Under the pieces are notes generated by a model that saw only the letters and a list, made by a program, of their open reading frames with translations, was not told the origin of the DNA and did no database searches. The translations under genes and the position numbers were made by a program. A stretch of 64,000 nt of DNA, taken from assembly GCF_030929495.1 (NCBI RefSeq), contig NZ_JAVFWN010000001.1, positions 186,001 to 250,000 on the forward strand, written 5' to 3'. The stretch is from Nocardioides sp. LHD-245. Lineage in GTDB: Bacteria > Actinomycetota > Actinomycetes > Propionibacteriales > Nocardioidaceae. Shown here in pieces: positions 8,016 to 19,342 of the stretch. Position 1 is the first letter of the stretch, and each line of letters opens with the position of its first letter.

Positions 8016-8798
8016 TCAGCGTTGCCAGGCGGGCGCGGCGAGCGCGGCCAGGACGGCGTCGTACGTCGCCCGGTCGGGGGCGGCGACCAGGCCGTCCACC
8101 GGCGCCTGCGGCAGGTACGGCGTGCCGTCGTGCTGGCCGATGACGCCCCCCGCTTCAGTGAGGATCAGCGCGCCGGGCAGGTGGTCCCACGGCATGCCGC
8201 GGCTGTAGACCAGGGCGCGGGCGTCGCCGGCGATCAGGTGCGGGTAGTCGACGCCGCAGCAGGCCCAGGTCAGCTCCAGGGCCCCGAGCGAGCCGAGGTC
8301 GCTGCCGACCCACGCGCGGCGCGCGGTGCGGAAGGGCACGGCGGGGGCGGCGGCGGTGACGCGCAGCCGCTCGCCGTTGCGCCAGGCGCCGGCGCCGCGC
8401 TCGGCGACGTACGACGTCGCGTGCTGCGGCTGCCAGATCCAGCCCCGTGTGGTCTCGCCACCGCGCACCTCGGCCACCATCACCGCGTGGTCGGGGGATC
8501 CGTGGACGAAGTTCTTGGTGCCGTCGACCGGATCGACGGTGAAGGCGTGATCGGCGGCGGCGAACCGGTCGAGCAGGGAGGCGTCGGCGCTCATCGCCTC
8601 CTCGCCGAGCACCAGGGCGTCGGGATAGGCGGCCCGCAGCGCGGCGGTGATGAGGACCTCCGACTCGTGGTCGGCCACGGTCACCAGGTCGCCGGGGTTC
8701 TTCTCCGTGACCTGCTCCTCGGCCAGGGCCCGGAACCGGGGGTTGATCACCTCCGCGGCCACGTCCTGGAGCAACGTCAGCACGGCGGCGGTGTCCAC
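8016..8798 (-). CDS. Inositol-monophosphatase-family phosphatase (HisN-like)
   Basis: A 260-aa protein with the metal-dependent phosphatase signature of the IMPase/histidinol-phosphatase family: GDLVTVADHESE, VLGEEAMS, then the metal site VDPVDGTKNFVHGSPDHAV, and MPWDHLPGALILTEAGG near the C-terminus. It hydrolyses a sugar or polyol phosphate. Actinobacterial relatives act on histidinol phosphate or inositol phosphate, and the two cannot be separated here. GTG 8798 is supported by a -10 TACGGT 7 bases upstream, while the open frame extends a further 168 bases without support. Confidence 0.85.
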   Translation of the reverse strand: MDTAAVLTLLQDVAAEVINPRFRALAEEQVTEKNPGDLVTVADHESEVLITAALRAAYPDALVLGEEAMSADASLLDRFAAADHAFTVDPVDGTKNFVHGSPDHAVMVAEVRGGETTRGWIWQPQHATSYVAERGAGAWRNGERLRVTAAAPAVPFRTARRAWVGSDLGSLGALELTWACCGVDYPHLIAGDARALVYSRGMPWDHLPGALILTEAGGVIGQHDGTPYLPQAPVDGLVAAPDRATYDAVLAALAAPAWQR

Positions 8799-8805
8799 GG
8801 GACCC

Positions 8806-8811
8806 ACCGTA
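8806..8811 (-). promoter_or_regulatory. -10 hexamer (TACGGT) of the IMPase-like gene
   Basis: TACGGT on the minus strand ends 7 bases before GTG 8798, marking a leaderless promoter and setting the start codon. Confidence 0.5.
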
Positions 8812-8862
8812 ACGGGACGCGCCGACGGGACAGTCCCGGGGGCGGTGGGGTTGGCTAGGGCC

Positions 8863-9255
8863 ATGCGCTTCACCGAGCACGAGTTGACGGCGGCCCTGGC
8901 GGGCGCGGCCAAGGTCGTCCTGGCGGCCGACCGCAGGCTCCGCAAGCGTGGTGTCGACGTCGACACCGCCTGGGACCGGATGGACCGCTACCAGCGCTTC
9001 AAGGTCCTCGACGCGCTCGGCGACCAGGTGCTGCCCGTCCTCGTCGCCCTCCCCGACGTCGACGTCGCCCCCGGCACCCGGCCGACGTACGACGACAAGG
9101 TGGTCGCCGAGGTCGTCGAGGGTCTCGTGGGCCAGCGCCGGGGGCGGTTGCGCCGCGCGGTCGAGGTCAAGGCGCGCACCGCCCTGGTCCAGGCCGCCCT
9201 CGCCGCCGTCCCGCCCCGGCTGGATCCCGACGCGCTGCTGACCGACGAATCCTGA
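8863..9255 (+). CDS. Conserved-looking unknown protein
   Basis: A 130-aa soluble protein, mostly helical by composition, with no signal peptide or membrane segment. It opens FTEHELTAALAGAAKVVL and has a basic middle (RRLRKRG) and the segment AWDRMDRYQRFKVLDALG. I do not recognise the family. ATG 8863 follows TAGGGC by only one base, so the exact start is less certain than for its neighbours. It stands alone between the divergent IMPase gene and the galactan cluster. Codon use is typical of the window. Confidence 0.65.
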   Translation: MRFTEHELTAALAGAAKVVLAADRRLRKRGVDVDTAWDRMDRYQRFKVLDALGDQVLPVLVALPDVDVAPGTRPTYDDKVVAEVVEGLVGQRRGRLRRAVEVKARTALVQAALAAVPPRLDPDALLTDES

Positions 9256-9273
9256 TCGGGCTTCCGCGGACAG

Positions 9274-9279
9274 TAGGGT
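9274..9279 (+). promoter_or_regulatory. -10 hexamer (TAGGGT) of the first GT2 gene
   Basis: TAGGGT lies 7 bases before GTG 9287. This is a leaderless promoter that probably drives both GT2 genes at 9287-11085. Confidence 0.5.
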
Positions 9280-9286
9280 CGCCCTC

Positions 9287-10195
9287 GTGCGCGTGCAGGC
9301 CGTCGTGGTGACCTTCAACCGGCTGGCGATGCTGCGGCGACTCGTCCCGCGGCTGCAGGAGGTCTCCGGTCTGGAGCGGATCCTGATCGTCGACAACGCC
9401 TCAACCGACGGCACGGGGGAGTGGCTGGCCGGGCTCGACGACCCGCGAGTCGCCCACCAGACGCTGGCCACCAACACCGGCGGTGCGGGGGGCTTCCACC
9501 ACGGCCTGGGCTGGGCGGTGCGCGAGGGAGCCGACCTGGTCTGGCTGATGGACGACGACGGGCTTCCGGCGCCCGACTGTCTCGCCCTCCTGCTCGAGCG
9601 CGTCGAGCGCGACCGGCTGGAGTTCTGTGGCCCGGCGGTGCTGGCCGAGCAGGACCTGTCGCGGCTCTGCTTCCCGATCCGGCTGCCGGGCGGGACCCGG
9701 GTCGTGCACGAGATGGCGGCCGTCGAGGCCGCGGCTCAGGACGGTCTCATCGACGACGTCGTGATCCCGTTCAACGGCGTACTCGTGACCCGCGACCTGG
9801 TGGAGCGGATCGGGCTGCCGCGCGAGGAGTTCTTCATCTGGGGCGACGACGTGGAGTACCTGTGGCGTGCGCAACGGGCCGGTGCCCGGATCGCCACGGT
9901 CGTCGACGCGCACTTCCTGCACCCGGCCACCGACGATCTCGGCACGCCGATGATGTTCGGCCGCACGACGTACAACCACACGCCGAGCGACCTCAAGCAC
10001 TACTGCATGGCCCGCAACAACACGCTGAACCTGCGTGCGTACCGGGGGTGGGTGCATGTGCTCCTCTTCTGGCTCAAGACCGTGTGGTTCTACCTGTTCA
10101 CGAAGCCGAGGCCGGCGCGGATCCCGCTGAGCGCCCGGGCGGCCGCCGCCGGGCTGCGGGGCGACTTCACCGGCCACCGGCGGTACCTGCGGTGA
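9287..10195 (+). CDS. Family 2 glycosyltransferase, GlfT1-like galactofuranosyltransferase
   Basis: A 302-aa GT-A glycosyltransferase. Motifs in order are VVVTFNRLAMLRRLV, LIVDNASTDGTGEWL, NTGGAGGFHHGLGWA and the metal-binding WLMDDDG, then FFIWGDDVEYLWRAQRAGA and a C-terminal hydrophobic/basic helix (WLKTVWFYLFTKPRPARI). The NxGGAGGF segment followed by DDDG is typical of the mycobacterial GlfT1 (Rv3782) group, which adds the first galactofuranose residues to the lipid-linked linker. Its place beside glf and glfT2 supports that role. GTG 9287 follows a -10 at leaderless spacing. Confidence 0.82.
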   Translation: MRVQAVVVTFNRLAMLRRLVPRLQEVSGLERILIVDNASTDGTGEWLAGLDDPRVAHQTLATNTGGAGGFHHGLGWAVREGADLVWLMDDDGLPAPDCLALLLERVERDRLEFCGPAVLAEQDLSRLCFPIRLPGGTRVVHEMAAVEAAAQDGLIDDVVIPFNGVLVTRDLVERIGLPREEFFIWGDDVEYLWRAQRAGARIATVVDAHFLHPATDDLGTPMMFGRTTYNHTPSDLKHYCMARNNTLNLRAYRGWVHVLLFWLKTVWFYLFTKPRPARIPLSARAAAAGLRGDFTGHRRYLR

Positions 10196-11085
10196 GCGCC
10201 GAGAAGGTCGCGGTCGTCGTCGTCACCTACAACCGCGCCGACCTGCTCCGCGGGATGCTCGACGGCCTGGCCGGGCTCGACCGTGCCCCCGACGCCGTGT
10301 TCGTCGTCGACAACGCCAGCACCGACCACACCCGCGAGGTCCTCGAGGCGAGCGCCCTCCCGGGGCTGGTGGCGATCCACACGACCGACAACCTCGGCGG
10401 CGCGGGGGGCTTCCGGCTCGGACTCCAGACGGCCTACGGCCAGGGGTACGACGTCATGTGGCTGATGGACGACGACGTGATCCCGGCCCCCGACTGCCTG
10501 AGCGTCCTGCTCGCGGCGGACGGCTGCTGCCTGATCGCGGTCCGCGAGGACCGGTCGGGTGCGCTCGTCGAGAAGGCGGCGCTCCGCTTCGACCTGCGCA
10601 ACCCGCTGGCGATCCGGCCCAAGACGGCGAGCATCGACTCGACCTACCCCGACCGAGCCGCCATGCCGACCACCGTCGAGGTCGAGAATGTCGCCTTCGA
10701 GGGCTTCCTGGTCCGCCGCGAGGTGATCGACCGGATCGGCCTGCCCGACGCGTCGTACTTCATCTTCTACGACGACGTGGACTTCGCGATCCGGGCCCGT
10801 CGCGCGGGTTTCGCGATCCGGGCCGTGCGCGACGCGGTGCTCGTGCGGCAGCTGGACTTCGATCAGCAGCACGACCTCGCCGGCTGGAAGGGGTACTACA
10901 TGTACCGCAACCTGTTCGTCGTGCACTTCAGGTACGGCGAGAACCCGCTGGTGCGGCTCAAGCCGGTGCTGATCGCGCTGGCCGTCGTCGTGCTCAGTCC
11001 GCTGCGGGGTGGTCGGGCCGAGGCACGGAACGTGTCGCGAGCGCTTCGGGATGGCTGGCGGATGCGCTCCCTGCCGGGGCGCTGA
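10192..11085 (+). CDS. Second family 2 glycosyltransferase, GlfT1-like
   Basis: A 297-aa paralogue of the preceding gene: VVVVTYNRADLLRGML, VFVVDNASTDHTREVL, NLGGAGGFRLGLQTA, WLMDDDV and YFIFYDDVDFAIRARRAGF, with a C-terminal hydrophobic segment (VLIALAVVVLSPLRGG). Its GTG overlaps the previous stop (GTGA), so translation is coupled. Two tandem GlfT1-like enzymes suggest a division of labour in early galactan or another wall glycan. The last 92 bases overlap the 3' end of the convergent PAP2 gene, which is an unusually long tail-to-tail overlap. Confidence 0.82.
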   Translation: MSAEKVAVVVVTYNRADLLRGMLDGLAGLDRAPDAVFVVDNASTDHTREVLEASALPGLVAIHTTDNLGGAGGFRLGLQTAYGQGYDVMWLMDDDVIPAPDCLSVLLAADGCCLIAVREDRSGALVEKAALRFDLRNPLAIRPKTASIDSTYPDRAAMPTTVEVENVAFEGFLVRREVIDRIGLPDASYFIFYDDVDFAIRARRAGFAIRAVRDAVLVRQLDFDQQHDLAGWKGYYMYRNLFVVHFRYGENPLVRLKPVLIALAVVVLSPLRGGRAEARNVSRALRDGWRMRSLPGR

Positions 11086-12139
11086 CCCCGGCCGCCGGGT
11101 CCGGCACCAGCCGGGCCCGCAGGCCCACCCGGTTGCCGGTCGCGATGCCCGCGATCCACACCGCGAAGGCGCCCAGCGCCGCGCCGGCGATCACGTCGAC
11201 GAAGAAGTGCCAGCCGAGGTAGACGGTGGCGAGCACGGTCAGGCCGAAGAAGGTCCAGGCGCTGATCCGCACCCAGCGGGCGAGCTTGACCAGCTGCACG
11301 ATGAGGCAGATCGTCATCATGATCCCGACGTGCAGCGACGCGAAGGCCGCGATCGTCTGCAGTGTGCCCGCCCCGACGGGATCGGCGAGGACGGCGACCC
11401 GGTCGTCCCACATCGAGCTCGCCAGTCGGCTCACGTAGGTGTCGGGAAGCGCGGCGAACGTGCGCGGGTCGGAGTAGATCGGGCCGACCGTCGGGAGCAG
11501 CACGTAGAGCACCGCGCCGAGGGCCCAGTCGACGGCGACGGCGGTGACGTACCACTCACCGGCCCGGGTGTGCCGGGTCCAGACCAGCGCGATCGCGATC
11601 GACACGGGGACCAGCGCGATCCAGACGATGTAGACCGCCGAGAAGAAGTGGGCGGCGAGACCGGTGCCGAACCAGGCGTGCAGGACGGCGGCGGGGTCGT
11701 GGCCCGCGAAGAGGAACTTGTCCAGATCGGCCAGCGGGTCGTCGTAGATCTTCTCGTGGACGAACGGCGCCATGCTCTTCACGTTGCGGAACGCGGCGTA
11801 GCAGAGGTACCACGCGATCACGCCGTTGAGAGCGAACTTCCAGTGCGAGAGCGGCCAGCGCTCGCGCAGCACCGTACGGAAGGTCCGGCCGATCCGGCGC
11901 AGCCAGCCGCCGCCGGGCCGGCCCGATGCGATCAGGGTGCGAGGCACGACGTCGATGGCGATCGCGCCGAGCACGATGGCGGGGAACCGGATGTAGCCCG
12001 GGACCAGGCTGTCCGGGTCCTGGATGGGGATGTCCTCGACCAGGGAGAACACCACGGTGAGAACGGCCAGCCCGAGTCCGGCGAGCCATGCGAGGGCGAA
12101 CGATGGCGCGCCGCGTCCGGTCGTCTGGTGCGTGTACAC
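10994..12139 (-). CDS. PAP2-superfamily membrane phosphatase/transferase
   Basis: A 381-aa integral membrane protein with about six hydrophobic segments. The PAP2 phosphatase signature is split as in the family: a YSDPRTF region, then AFASLHVGIMMT (the Ser-Leu-His of domain 2) and LGWHFFVDVIAGAALG (the His and Asp of domain 3). Family members act on lipid phosphates, and AUR1-like relatives transfer phosphoinositol. In mycobacteria a PAP2 protein (Rv3807c) sits next to glfT2 and serves arabinogalactan precursor synthesis. GTG 12139 is chosen because a -10 TATCCT ends 6 bases upstream. The longer ATG 12235 would begin one base from the divergent glf start. Confidence 0.8.
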   Translation of the reverse strand: MYTHQTTGRGAPSFALAWLAGLGLAVLTVVFSLVEDIPIQDPDSLVPGYIRFPAIVLGAIAIDVVPRTLIASGRPGGGWLRRIGRTFRTVLRERWPLSHWKFALNGVIAWYLCYAAFRNVKSMAPFVHEKIYDDPLADLDKFLFAGHDPAAVLHAWFGTGLAAHFFSAVYIVWIALVPVSIAIALVWTRHTRAGEWYVTAVAVDWALGAVLYVLLPTVGPIYSDPRTFAALPDTYVSRLASSMWDDRVAVLADPVGAGTLQTIAAFASLHVGIMMTICLIVQLVKLARWVRISAWTFFGLTVLATVYLGWHFFVDVIAGAALGAFAVWIAGIATGNRVGLRARLVPDPAAGVSAPAGSASASHPEALATRSVPRPDHPAAD

Positions 12140-15444
<3,305 letters not shown>

Positions 15445-15448
<4 letters not shown>

Positions 15449-16329
15449 CCGCGACCTCGCCCGACGAGGCGGGCCTGCCGCCGCTGCGGCCGCCGTCGTC
15501 CGACAACGGCCTGATCGGCGTGCTGCGCCGGCGCTACCTCCTCAAGCTGCTGGTCACCCGCGAGATCAGCGCCCGCTACCAGGGCTCGTTCCTCGGCCTG
15601 ATCTGGTCCTACATCAACCCGCTGACGCAGTTCTGCATCTACTACTTCGTGGTCGGGTTCATCTTCAACCTGCACGCCGACATCCCGAACTTCGCGATCC
15701 ACCTGTTCGCCGGCCTGACGGTGGTGCACTTCTTCACCGAGACCTTCGGGGCGGGGACCCGCTCGATCGTGCGCAACCGGGCGCTGGTGGTGAAGATGGC
15801 CATGCCCCGGGAGATGTTCCCCGTCGCGACGATGCTGGTCTCGCTCTACCACGTCGTCCCGCAGATCGTGATCCTGATCATCACGGCGCTGCTGTCGGGC
15901 TGGACTCCCGAGCCGGTCGATCTGCTCGCGCTCCTGCTCGGCCTGCTGATCTGTGGTCTGCTCGGCCTGTCCGGCGCCCTGTTCTTCAGCGCGGCCAACG
16001 TCTTCTTCCGCGACTTCGGCAATATCGTCAGCGTCTTCAACAACTTCGTGCGCTGGGGCGTCCCGATGATGTACTCGTACGCGATGGTCGACGAGCGCTT
16101 CGGCCGGTTCGCCCAGTACTACCTCTACAACCCGCTCGCCGACGCCGTCCTGCTCTTCCAGCGGGCGTTCTGGGTCGGCACGGTGGACCCCGGACACAAG
16201 GCCGTGACGGCGATGCCCGACCATCTGCTGCTCAACGGCGCGATCATCGTGGCGATCTCGCTGCTGATCCTGTTCGTCGCCCAGTTCGTCTTCAGCCGGC
16301 TCGAGAACAAGATCCCGGAGCGCCTCTGA
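15445..16329 (+). CDS. wzm: ABC-2 type polysaccharide exporter, permease (Wzm)
   Basis: A 294-aa membrane protein of the ABC-2 family with six hydrophobic segments, opening with the amphipathic motif LVTREISARYQGSFLGLIWSY typical of O-antigen/teichoic-acid exporters. A conserved cytosolic stretch FFRDFGNIVSVFNNFVRWG follows the fourth segment. It is equivalent to mycobacterial Rv3783, which moves the lipid-linked galactan across the membrane. ATG 15445 overlaps the glfT2 stop. Confidence 0.92.
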
Positions 16330-17090
16330 TGGCCACATCGATCGTCGTGGAGAACGCGACGAAGTACTTCACGCTGCGCTACCACCGCACCTTCAAGGAG
16401 GTCGCGGTCGCCAAGGCGAAGGGCCGGCCGACCTCCGAGACCTTCAAGGCCGTGGACGACGTCTCGTTCACCGTCGAGCAGGGCGAGTCGATCGGCATCA
16501 TGGGCCTCAACGGCTCCGGCAAGAGCACGCTGCTCAAGATGATCAACGGCGTGATGAAGCCCGACGAGGGGTCGATCCTCACCCGCGGCCGGATCGCCGG
16601 CCTGATCGCCACCGGTGCCGGCTTCCACAACCAGCTCACCGGCCGCGAGAACCTCTACCTCAACGCCGCCATCCTCGGGATGACCGAGTCGGAGATCAAG
16701 CGCAAGCTCGACGACATCGTCGAGTTCGCCGAGCTCGGCCACACTCTCGACGGCCCGGTGGGCCACTACTCGTCGGGCCAGAAGGCCCGGCTCGGGTTCG
16801 CCATCGCGATCCACGTCGACTCCGACATCTTCCTCGCCGACGAGGTCCTCGCCGTCGGCGACAAGCCGTTCCGGGTCAAGTGCATGAAGAGGATGCGGCA
16901 GATCCGCAAGAGCGGCCGCACCCTCTTCTACGTCAGCCACTCGCCGGACTCGGTCATCAAGATGTGCAACCGGGTGCTCGTCCTGGAGAAGGGACGCCTC
17001 GGCTTCGACGGCGACCCCACCGAGGCCGTGCACTACCTGCGCTACGACGAGGGCGACGACATCGACGACGAGATCGCCAACGACATCTAG
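16329..17090 (+). CDS. wzt: ABC exporter ATPase (Wzt) for galactan
   Basis: A 253-aa ATPase partner of the permease. Walker A is GLNGSGKST, the signature is the variant YSSGQKARLGFA seen in polysaccharide exporters, and Walker B is DIFLADEVLAVGD. A characteristic insertion GRIAGLIATGAGFHNQLTGREN precedes the signature. It lacks the extra C-terminal carbohydrate-binding domain of long Wzt proteins, so it resembles Rv3781 and TagH-type ATPases. The start overlaps the wzm stop as TGATG. It is the last gene of the galactan run; an intergenic repeat follows. Confidence 0.92.
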   Translation: MATSIVVENATKYFTLRYHRTFKEVAVAKAKGRPTSETFKAVDDVSFTVEQGESIGIMGLNGSGKSTLLKMINGVMKPDEGSILTRGRIAGLIATGAGFHNQLTGRENLYLNAAILGMTESEIKRKLDDIVEFAELGHTLDGPVGHYSSGQKARLGFAIAIHVDSDIFLADEVLAVGDKPFRVKCMKRMRQIRKSGRTLFYVSHSPDSVIKMCNRVLVLEKGRLGFDGDPTEAVHYLRYDEGDDIDDEIANDI

Positions 17091-17092
17091 GA

Positions 17093-17275
17093 CTGGCCGA
17101 GCGATGTCGCTCCTTCGTCGCGCCACGCTGCCGGCCCGCGGTCGAGTCCGGTAGGTCCCGGCTCCGCCTGGCGGCAAGACGGCCGGCTCGCGGAAAGACT
17201 CGGCTTCTCCGCTCTGGTCGCTCGTCCCTCGCTCCCTACGCTCCGGCGCCCTCGCTTCCCGCGATGACCGGCTGG
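17093..17275 (+). repeat. Dispersed intergenic repeat, copy A
   Basis: About 180 bp that align with 51701-51890 (same strand) and with the reverse complement of 51905-52097. Shared blocks include GGTCGCTCGTCCCTCGCTCC, GTAGGTCCCG followed by CTCCGCCTGGCGGC, and CCGGCTCGCGGAAAG. It contains a short hairpin GAGCGA-TG-TCGCTC (17099-17112) right behind the wzt stop. No open frame in it looks real. It fills the first half of the 386-bp gap before the eCIS ATPase gene. Confidence 0.75.
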
Positions 17276-17288
17276 GGTTGGTCAGCAG

Positions 17289-17375
17289 GCTGACCCGGCG
17301 CAGATTGAACTCGGGAGGTCGCTGACCCGGCGCAGTTTGAACTCGGGAAGTCGCTGACCCGGCTCAGATTGAACT
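17289..17375 (+). repeat. 32-bp tandem direct repeat, 2.7 copies
   Basis: Units at 17289-17320 and 17321-17352 differ at two bases only; a third, shorter unit starts at 17353 and loses similarity after about 23 bases. The core is TGACCCGGCGCAGATTGAAC. Units lie head to tail about 100 bp upstream of the eCIS ATPase start, so they could be regulator sites. Alternatively they could be the repeated end of a lost insertion sequence. The rest of the gap (17376-17476) shows only a purine-rich stretch before the start codon. Confidence 0.8.
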
Positions 17376-17476
17376 GCTTGCGCACGCCGGGTGGGGTCCC
17401 GACTTCGGCCGTTTTGCTGCGCGGGGGAGTGGCGGGGCGGGAGGATCGGAGCCACGGCACGCGAAGGAGGGCGCGC

Positions 17477-19342
17477 GTGGTCACCTCCGTCACACCCGAG
17501 ATCTCATCGGAGCCGTCGCTCAGCGCGGCCGCGATGACGTCGGGTGCTCCCCGGACGCCGGCGATCGATCCGATGCTGGCCTATGCGGACGCCGCGATCG
17601 CGCACGCGCTCGCATCCCTCGACGATGCACCCGGCGAGCTGATCGGCACCGCCGACGAGCTGGAACGAGCCCGCGCGAGGCTGGTCGGCGAACCGTCGGC
17701 GTTCGCCACCCTCTGCGCCAACGCCGGCGCGTCCGAGGAGGCCACCGAGCTGCTGGCCCTGGTCGTGGCTGTCGAGGTGGACGCCGCCAGAGCCGCTCAG
17801 GTGGCGGTGTTGGACGGATCGGGCCCGGGGGCCCGGCTGAGCCTCGGCGCCGCGGCCCGGCTGCTCGGTGACGTCAGCCGGTGCGCGGCCGCGATCGCCC
17901 CCGGCTCGGCGCTGCTGCGGGCTGCGCTGGTCGACCTGAGCCAGGACGGCACCTGGGCCGCGACCCGGATCCGGCTCGCGTCGAGCCTCGTGTGGGCGCT
18001 GGCCGGCGACACGGCCCCCGACCCCGACCTGCCGCTGGGCACTCACTGGGCGAGCGGCGACCCCTCCGCCGAGCAGGCACCCGGCCTGGTGCTGGTGACC
18101 GGCCCCGACCGGATCCGGCGACGCGAGCTCGGCATGCGGCACTGCCCGGTGACGACCGTGCTGATCAGCTCGACACCGGCGGACGACGTCGGGTGGGCCG
18201 CCCTCGTCCGGGAGGCCACGCTCGCCGGCGCTGGCATCGTCCTCGAGCTCGAGGAGGGGTTGCCCGAGGCGGGACGGCGATGGATCGAGCGGGCCACCCA
18301 TCTGCGCTGGGTCGTCACCGGCCGCGACGAGCTGGTGCTGACCTCGATGCCGGCGCGACACCGGATCGAGCTCACCGCGACCGACGACGTGGTTGACGAG
18401 GACGAGTGGCGAGCGGCCCTCGGCGACGTGCCCCACACCCATCGGCTGGGCGCCACCCAGCTCGACCAGGTGCGGCGTACCCTCCCCGCGGTCGACGGCG
18501 ACGTCGACGCTGCCGTACGCCGTCTCCTCGGCGGACCGCTCGCCCGCCTCGCCCACCGGGTGCGCCCGCGGAAGTCCTGGGACGACCTGGTGCTGAGCGA
18601 GGCCAAGAGCGCCCAGCTGCGTGCGGTTGTCGGCCGGTACCGCCACGGCCCCACGGTCTACGACGAGTGGGGCGTCACGACCGCCTCCGGCCGCGGCGTC
18701 GTCGCGCTGTTCACCGGGCCCTCGGGCACCGGCAAGACCCTGGCGGCGGAGGTGGTCGCCCACAGCCTCGACCTCGACCTCTACCGGATCGACCTGTCGA
18801 CGGTGGTCAGCAAGTACATCGGCGAGACCGAGCAGAACCTCGACCGGCTCTTCGACGCGGCCTCGGCCGGCAACGCGGTGCTCTTCTTCGACGAGGCCGA
18901 CTCGGTCTTCGGCAAGCGCGCCGAGGTCAAGGACGCCCGCGACCGGTACGCGAACCTCGAGGTCTCCTACCTGCTCCAGCGGCTCGAGGAGTACGACGGC
19001 GTCGTGGTCCTGGCGACCAACCTGCCGGGCAACATCGACGAGGCCTTCCTGCGCCGGATCCACGAGGTCGTCCACTTCACCGAGCCGAGCGTCGACGAGC
19101 GGCGGGCCATCTGGCAGCGCCACCTCGCCGACGGCCGGATGCCGGTGGAGCAGTTCGACGTCGCGGCACTCGCCGCGCGGTTCGACCTCACCGGCGGACA
19201 GATCCGCAATATCGTCCTCGCTGCGGCGTTCCGGGCTGTCGACGAGGGGACCGGTGTGTCCTTGACACATGTCAACGCAGCGATCGCCGGCGAGTTCCGC
19301 AAGCTCGGCCGGATGGTGAAGACGGAGGACTTCCATGAGTGA
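17477..19342 (+). CDS. eCIS-associated AAA+ ATPase (Afp15/Pvc15-like)
   Basis: A 621-aa protein. About 380 N-terminal residues form a poorly conserved alpha-helical region, then comes one AAA+ module: Walker A GPSGTGKT (about 414-421), pore/sensor segment [19 protein letters not shown], Walker [10 protein letters not shown], a sensor region [21 protein letters not shown] and a C-terminal lid. It is of the single-AAA type found in all contractile injection loci, where it is needed for particle assembly. It is unlike the two-domain ClpV of type VI secretion. GTG 17477 has GGAGGG (17466-17471) in front. It overlaps the DUF4157 gene by 8 bases. Confidence 0.88.
   Translation: MVTSVTPEISSEPSLSAAAMTSGAPRTPAIDPMLAYADAAIAHALASLDDAPGELIGTADELERARARLVGEPSAFATLCANAGASEEATELLALVVAVEVDAARAAQVAVLDGSGPGARLSLGAAARLLGDVSRCAAAIAPGSALLRAALVDLSQDGTWAATRIRLASSLVWALAGDTAPDPDLPLGTHWASGDPSAEQAPGLVLVTGPDRIRRRELGMRHCPVTTVLISSTPADDVGWAALVREATLAGAGIVLELEEGLPEAGRRWIERATHLRWVVTGRDELVLTSMPARHRIELTATDDVVDEDEWRAALGDVPHTHRLGATQLDQVRRTLPAVDGDVDAAVRRLLGGPLARLAHRVRPRKSWDDLVLSEAKSAQLRAVVGRYRHGPTVYDEWGVTTASGRGVVALFTGPSGTGKTLAAEVVAHSLDLDLYRIDLSTVVSKYIGETEQNLDRLFDAASAGNAVLFFDEADSVFGKRAEVKDARDRYANLEVSYLLQRLEEYDGVVVLATNLPGNIDEAFLRRIHEVVHFTEPSVDERRAIWQRHLADGRMPVEQFDVAALAARFDLTGGQIRNIVLAAAFRAVDEGTGVSLTHVNAAIAGEFRKLGRMVKTEDFHE

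Noticed and set aside
17093..17476. Insertion sequence in the gap before the eCIS ATPase
   Set aside because: Repeats are present, but there is no transposase fragment and no clear target duplication, so an IS can only be suggested as an origin of the tandem units.
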